A stretch of 49,417 nt of DNA, taken from Candidatus Pararuminococcus gallinarum. GTDB taxonomy: Bacteria > Bacillota > Clostridia > Oscillospirales > Ruminococcaceae. The stretch lies in NCBI GenBank assembly GCA_904419775.1, contig CAJFSX010000005.1, forward strand, positions 1 through 49,417. Direction: 5' to 3'. Below are positions 45,866 through 49,417 of the stretch, in pieces. Position 1 is the stretch's first letter, and every line of letters starts with the position of its first letter. Below the pieces are notes generated by a model. It saw nothing but the letters and a program-made list of their open reading frames with translations. It ran no database searches and was not told where the DNA came from. A program made the position numbers and the translations under genes.

Positions 45866-48123
45866 TTCAGATTTACAGCCCCGCCAACACGGATTATACC
45901 AAAAACGGGGACATGACCCTCATGGCTACCCGGTGCGATGTCCACGCTGTTTTAAACGGTGCGTGGGAGCTGGAGCTTTCCCATCCTATTGATGCAGACG
46001 GGCGGTGGAAATATATTGAGGGCGGTGCTGTGATTTCAGCTCCGTCTTTCAATGGAGACCAGCTTTTCCGCATCAAGGAAACAGACAAGGATGATTCCGG
46101 GGTCACCGCCACGGCGGAGCCTATCTTCATGGATGCCAGAGACGATTGTTTCTTGGTGGACGTTAGGCCCACGGATAAGACGGGTCAGCAGGCCCTCGAC
46201 ATCATGACAGCGCCAAACAGCAAATATACCGGCAGCTCCAATATTACCAAAATAGCGACGGCCTACTATCAATTTAAAAACCTGATTGAGGCCATCAATG
46301 GCAATGATGATAACAGCTTTGTCAAGCGGTGGGGCGGAGAGATTTATTTCAACAACTACCAGGTCATCATCAATAACCAAGTGGGCGGAGATTATGGGGT
46401 GTCCGTACTCTACGGGAAGAATGCCTCCAAAAACGGAGTATCAGAGACTATTGATACTTCCGATATTATTACCCGCATTTATCCCAAGGCCTACAATGGT
46501 TATACCATGACAAACAACGGATACGTAGATTCCCCTCTCATCAATACCTATCCGGTTATAAAGGCGCGCACTATCACCTTCGATAATGTGAAGATGCGGG
46601 AGGACGCCAACGAGGACGACGAGGAAAACGGAATCATCGTTTGCGACACCCAGGAGGAACTGGACGACGCGCTGGAAGAACAGTGCCAGGCAGAGTATGA
46701 AGCCGGGGCAGACAAGCCTAAAGTGACCATCAGTGTGGATATGGTGCTTGTTGAAAATACGGTCAACTATGCGGAGTATAAGGGCCTAGAGACTGTTTCT
46801 CTAGGCGATACTGTCCACTGTGAGTATTACCGCCTGGGGATTGTAACCAATGCAAGAGTCAGAGAAATCACCTACGATTGCCTGCGGCAGAGGACAACAA
46901 AGGTTGTGATCGGTGACGAACCCTACCAATATTTCAACAATGTGTCATCAGGTGTCAATCGGATTGATGGCGCAATCCGTCCAGATGGTTCTTTGATTGC
47001 CGAACAGATTCAGGGCTTTATCAACAGTGCATACGCACAGCTGCGGCTTCAAAACAGTGTAGCCCAAAAGCAGGATGTGCGGGCCATCCTCTTCGAAGAC
47101 TTGGACCCCAGCAGCGATCTTTTTGGCGCTATTTCTATCGGCACCCAAGGCCTCCAAATTGCTGACAGCCGCACTTCAGACGGGCGTGACTGGGACTGGG
47201 GAACAGCGATTACCGCAAAAGGAATGAATGCCAGCTTGATTACTGTCGGGCTCATCAGCGCCAATATGGTGCGGGCCGGTGTATTGGCATCGCAAAACAA
47301 CAGGCTTAAATTTGATTTGGATAATGCTCTGCTACAGACGTTTGACGCCAACGGGAATATAACAATGGAATTCACAGAGCGCGGTCTCTCGTTCATCCAC
47401 GGAGGGGTTACGCTATTGGAAATCAGCTCAGATGACGCTGGGAACGTCAATTTTGCTTGGCGTGGGCCAACTGGTAAACTTGCGTTTCGTCGAGAATCTA
47501 CAGCGTATCCCATTGAAGAGTTCCTGACTATCTATCCATATGATATGGGGCCAGATCAAGAAGGCGGGGTTCACACATTCCATCTCTATCCATATAGCAT
47601 TGATATGAACGGGGAAAATGTGGGGAGCAGTAGTAGTAAAGGGAGTATTTCGAATGTAAACAGTATCAGCGTATGGGGCGAGATCACGGCGGTACGGAAT
47701 AACCGGAATGTCTACGCGGTGTTGTCCGCGCCGTCAGGAGAGGACAGGGTTCTGCAAATCGGCATAGAAAGCGGAAGCAACCTGACCCTCCACGGGACGG
47801 CGCAAACCTTCTACATCGCCATCACGTCCTCCGATGAGATGCTCAAGGACAATATTGCCGACACAGCGGAGCAGGCCCTTTCTCAGGTCAACGCAATCCG
47901 GCATAGAAGCTTTACATGGAAAGAGGGGGCTGTTAAGGAAAAGCTGGGGTATGTTGCCCAGGAGTTGGAGAAAATCAACGCACGGTGGGTGGATCATGTG
48001 CCACAGCCAGACGGTAAAGACATGGTTCAGCCTAGAATAGACCGCATTGTCCCTTACCTAAGCAAAGCGATCCAAGAATTATCCGCGAGAATAGATGAAC
48101 TGGAAAGGAAGGTGAAATCTTGA
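45862..48123 (+). CDS. Tail-associated protein (Tal/endopeptidase tail) with S74 chaperone
   Basis: 753 residues. The first 370 residues are the Tal/gp27-like hub (YSPANTDYTKNGDMTLMATR, ISAPSFNGDQLFRIKETDKD). A beta-rich middle part follows, and the last 98 residues form a peptidase S74 intramolecular chaperone starting SSDEMLKDNI (Ser/Lys dyad), with later GYVAQELEKINARW and LSKAIQELSARIDELERKV. S74 domains fold trimeric tail proteins and then cut themselves off at the conserved Ser. It overlaps the Dit gene by four bases. Confidence 0.88.
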   Translation: MIQIYSPANTDYTKNGDMTLMATRCDVHAVLNGAWELELSHPIDADGRWKYIEGGAVISAPSFNGDQLFRIKETDKDDSGVTATAEPIFMDARDDCFLVDVRPTDKTGQQALDIMTAPNSKYTGSSNITKIATAYYQFKNLIEAINGNDDNSFVKRWGGEIYFNNYQVIINNQVGGDYGVSVLYGKNASKNGVSETIDTSDIITRIYPKAYNGYTMTNNGYVDSPLINTYPVIKARTITFDNVKMREDANEDDEENGIIVCDTQEELDDALEEQCQAEYEAGADKPKVTISVDMVLVENTVNYAEYKGLETVSLGDTVHCEYYRLGIVTNARVREITYDCLRQRTTKVVIGDEPYQYFNNVSSGVNRIDGAIRPDGSLIAEQIQGFINSAYAQLRLQNSVAQKQDVRAILFEDLDPSSDLFGAISIGTQGLQIADSRTSDGRDWDWGTAITAKGMNASLITVGLISANMVRAGVLASQNNRLKFDLDNALLQTFDANGNITMEFTERGLSFIHGGVTLLEISSDDAGNVNFAWRGPTGKLAFRRESTAYPIEEFLTIYPYDMGPDQEGGVHTFHLYPYSIDMNGENVGSSSSKGSISNVNSISVWGEITAVRNNRNVYAVLSAPSGEDRVLQIGIESGSNLTLHGTAQTFYIAITSSDEMLKDNIADTAEQALSQVNAIRHRSFTWKEGAVKEKLGYVAQELEKINARWVDHVPQPDGKDMVQPRIDRIVPYLSKAIQELSARIDELERKVKS

Positions 48124-49046
48124 GTATAGAAAGGATTCTTTTTTTTGAAAGAACAGATACAACGCCTCCTATTCATGTAGTGCAGTACACCAATGCGATT
48201 CCTTTGATATTTACCATTAAGGATTGGGAAATCCCCAGTGGAGCAGAGGCTAGAATCTTTATCAAAAAGCCTTCCGGCCTAGAGGTATACACAACGGCCA
48301 GTATCAGTGGAGAGACGATAACCGTGAATCCCACCACCCAGATGTATGCCGAAAGCGGAAAACAGTTTGGGCAGTTGCAGATCATCAAAGACGAAATAGT
48401 CCAGGCGTCTTTCTTGTTACCATTTGATGTTGAGCCTAACATTATTACCGAATCAGCTATTGAAAGCACTAATGAATACACTATCATTGATCAATTAATC
48501 GAAGACGCTCAGCAGGCAGTAGAGGCGGCCAACGAAGCGGCGAAAAATGCCAGTTATACTCCCAAAATTGGCAGTGATAACACTTGGGAAATCTGGAACA
48601 AAGAGTCACAATCCTACCAGTCTACCGGCGTCAATGCTACAGGCCCTCAAGGCCCACAAGGAGAACAGGGAGAGCCAGGCCCTCAGGGAGAGCCAGGACC
48701 TACAGGACCAGCGGGCCCTGCGGGTAGTGTTACGTCTGTCAACGGTATCGAGCCGGACGACAGCGGCAATGTTGATATTGGGGACATTGGAACTTCGCCC
48801 GTATCGTTTACAGAATCGCAATGGAAAACGGGTACTAGCGGTTCATATTTTATTCGGTTTACCTACTCTAATGGAAACGTACCATGGCCCGTAGCTGTAT
48901 ACAAAACAGTTCCACAAATGGGATACCCGTACATCACGGACTATTTTCTAGTGATGTGTGAGGTTAAACGCTACGATGACGAGAATTATGGGGCGCAAAT
49001 TTCGTTAACTTCAAAAGAGCCATTTGATGGATATCTAGTGTTTTAG
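48120..49046 (+). CDS. BppU-like baseplate/fibre protein with collagen-like repeat
   Basis: 308 residues. TTG 48120 overlaps the Tal stop. The N-terminal domain (IPLIFTIKDWEIPSGAEARI, ESGKQFGQLQIIKDEIVQAS) matches BppU N-terminal domains that attach receptor-binding parts to the tail. Residues 175-201 are nine Gly-x-y triplets (GPQGPQGEQGEPGPQ...), a collagen-like trimer stalk. A V-N-G-I-E-P-D-D-S-G-N-V linker motif follows, typical of phage fibres. The last 80 residues are a probable adhesin head with no recognisable family. Confidence 0.82.
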   Translation: MSIERILFFERTDTTPPIHVVQYTNAIPLIFTIKDWEIPSGAEARIFIKKPSGLEVYTTASISGETITVNPTTQMYAESGKQFGQLQIIKDEIVQASFLLPFDVEPNIITESAIESTNEYTIIDQLIEDAQQAVEAANEAAKNASYTPKIGSDNTWEIWNKESQSYQSTGVNATGPQGPQGEQGEPGPQGEPGPTGPAGPAGSVTSVNGIEPDDSGNVDIGDIGTSPVSFTESQWKTGTSGSYFIRFTYSNGNVPWPVAVYKTVPQMGYPYITDYFLVMCEVKRYDDENYGAQISLTSKEPFDGYLVF

Positions 49047-49057
49047 GGAGGAATTGC

Positions 49058-49417
49058 ATGAGTATAGCGTCATTAACCGGAGCCCCTACTCCATACGAAG
49101 TAACGGGGAAAATTGATGAATTAATAACACAGGTCAACCAAAACGACACAGACATAGACGCGAAGATTTCCACCAGCCAGAAGGGAGCGTCCAGCGGCGT
49201 GGCCTCCCTGGATACCGCCACCAAGGTGACAGCAACCCAGGCCAGCGCCGATGTTATGACAGCATCAGGAACAGCATTGACCCTGACCACGTCCTACGCC
49301 GGGAAGCTAGTGAAGTGTACCAGGTCTTCCGGCACCTGCACCATCACCATCCCTTCCAATACCACAGCGTCCCTCCCGGTGGACACCGAGATCGAGATTG
49401 TGAGATATGGGGCGGGA
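49058..49417 (+). CDS. Tail fibre-like protein, partial at the window edge
   Basis: 120 codons are visible from ATG 49058, behind GGGAGGAATTGC, with no stop before the window end. It begins MSIASLTGAPTPYEVTGKID and goes on to SGTALTLTTSYAGKLVKCTR and TCTITIPSNT, beta-rich repeats of the kind found in receptor-binding fibre or head-fibre proteins. The first 45 residues are a helical attachment part. It follows the BppU-like gene, as fibre genes do. Confidence 0.7.
   Translation, partial: MSIASLTGAPTPYEVTGKIDELITQVNQNDTDIDAKISTSQKGASSGVASLDTATKVTATQASADVMTASGTALTLTTSYAGKLVKCTRSSGTCTITIPSNTTASLPVDTEIEIVRYGAG

Larger units (their letters stand above)
14141..49417 (+). mobile_element. Siphovirus-type prophage inserted in feoB, incomplete at the right
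   Basis: From the feoB breakpoint to the window end the genes follow the standard order of a temperate siphovirus: integrase and repressor leftward, then Cro, replication, DUF1492 regulator, terminase, portal, head, connector, tail tube, chaperone, tape measure, Dit, Tal and fibres rightward. At least 35.3 kb is present; holin, endolysin, remaining fibre genes and attR must lie beyond 49417. Nearly all structural genes appear intact, so it may be functional. The late genes are closely packed, often with ATGA overlaps. Confidence 0.95.

Overview
The window looks like a piece of a chromosome from a low-to-mid GC Firmicute of class Clostridia, most likely a gut Oscillospirales-type bacterium. 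The reasons are a GapN-type glyceraldehyde-3-phosphate dehydrogenase, a FeoA/FeoB/DtxR-family iron module, strong GGAGG ribosome sites with frequent GTG/TTG starts, and phage proteins of Clostridia/Bacilli type. The species cannot be named from sequence alone.

Bases 1 to about 14140 are host DNA: a partial membrane protein, tRNA-Ala(CGC) followed by a tandem array of terminator repeats, an ABC exporter pair, gapN, a DUF1622 membrane protein, a NagD-like HAD phosphatase, a UvrD/PcrA-like helicase, a TRIC-type channel, an XRE repressor plus ImmA-like metallopeptidase pair with a divergent XRE gene, a small unknown gene, a DtxR-family regulator, feoA, and feoB. feoB is cut off after about 440 codons, just before its conserved GFGCN segment, where a prophage begins.

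Bases about 14141 to 49417 (window end) are the left and central parts of a siphovirus-type prophage; its right end is outside the window. The left arm runs leftward: large serine recombinase, HEPN/MNT toxin-antitoxin pair, orphan antitoxin and LexA/CI-like repressor. A divergent control region with consensus promoters and three AAGTTAC boxes leads into the rightward genes: Cro-like protein, small early genes, an exported lytic transglycosylase, a replication/recombination module (RecA-like ATPase, SSB-like protein, ERCC4 nuclease, CHC2 primase, DUF927 ATPase) and an iteron-rich candidate origin. Accessory genes follow (PP-loop/PAPS-reductase-like protein, DUF551, zinc-ribbon/MazG fusion, DUF1492 regulator, ParB-methyltransferase and an EXK nuclease-like protein).

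The late region follows the usual order: small and large terminase, portal, MuF head protein, scaffold, capsid, connector proteins, tail tube, frameshifted tail chaperone, tape measure, Dit, Tal with S74 chaperone, a BppU/collagen-like fibre, and a partial fibre gene. Holin and endolysin are not in the window.

The most interesting feature is in the head cluster. The phage encodes its own Prp-type cysteine protease (His16/Cys28). Four nearby proteins carry LQ(L/F)FA motifs like those Prp is known to cut in ribosomal protein L27 and staphylococcal phage capsid proteins. Three have it at the N-terminus (scaffold, capsid, tail tube). The fourth is the MuF protein, where the motif sits inside the chain, exactly at the boundary of an AT-rich C-terminal module of about 81 residues, followed by an overlapping 74-residue partner gene. 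This suggests a MuF effector/immunity cassette whose effector is released by the phage's own head-maturation protease.
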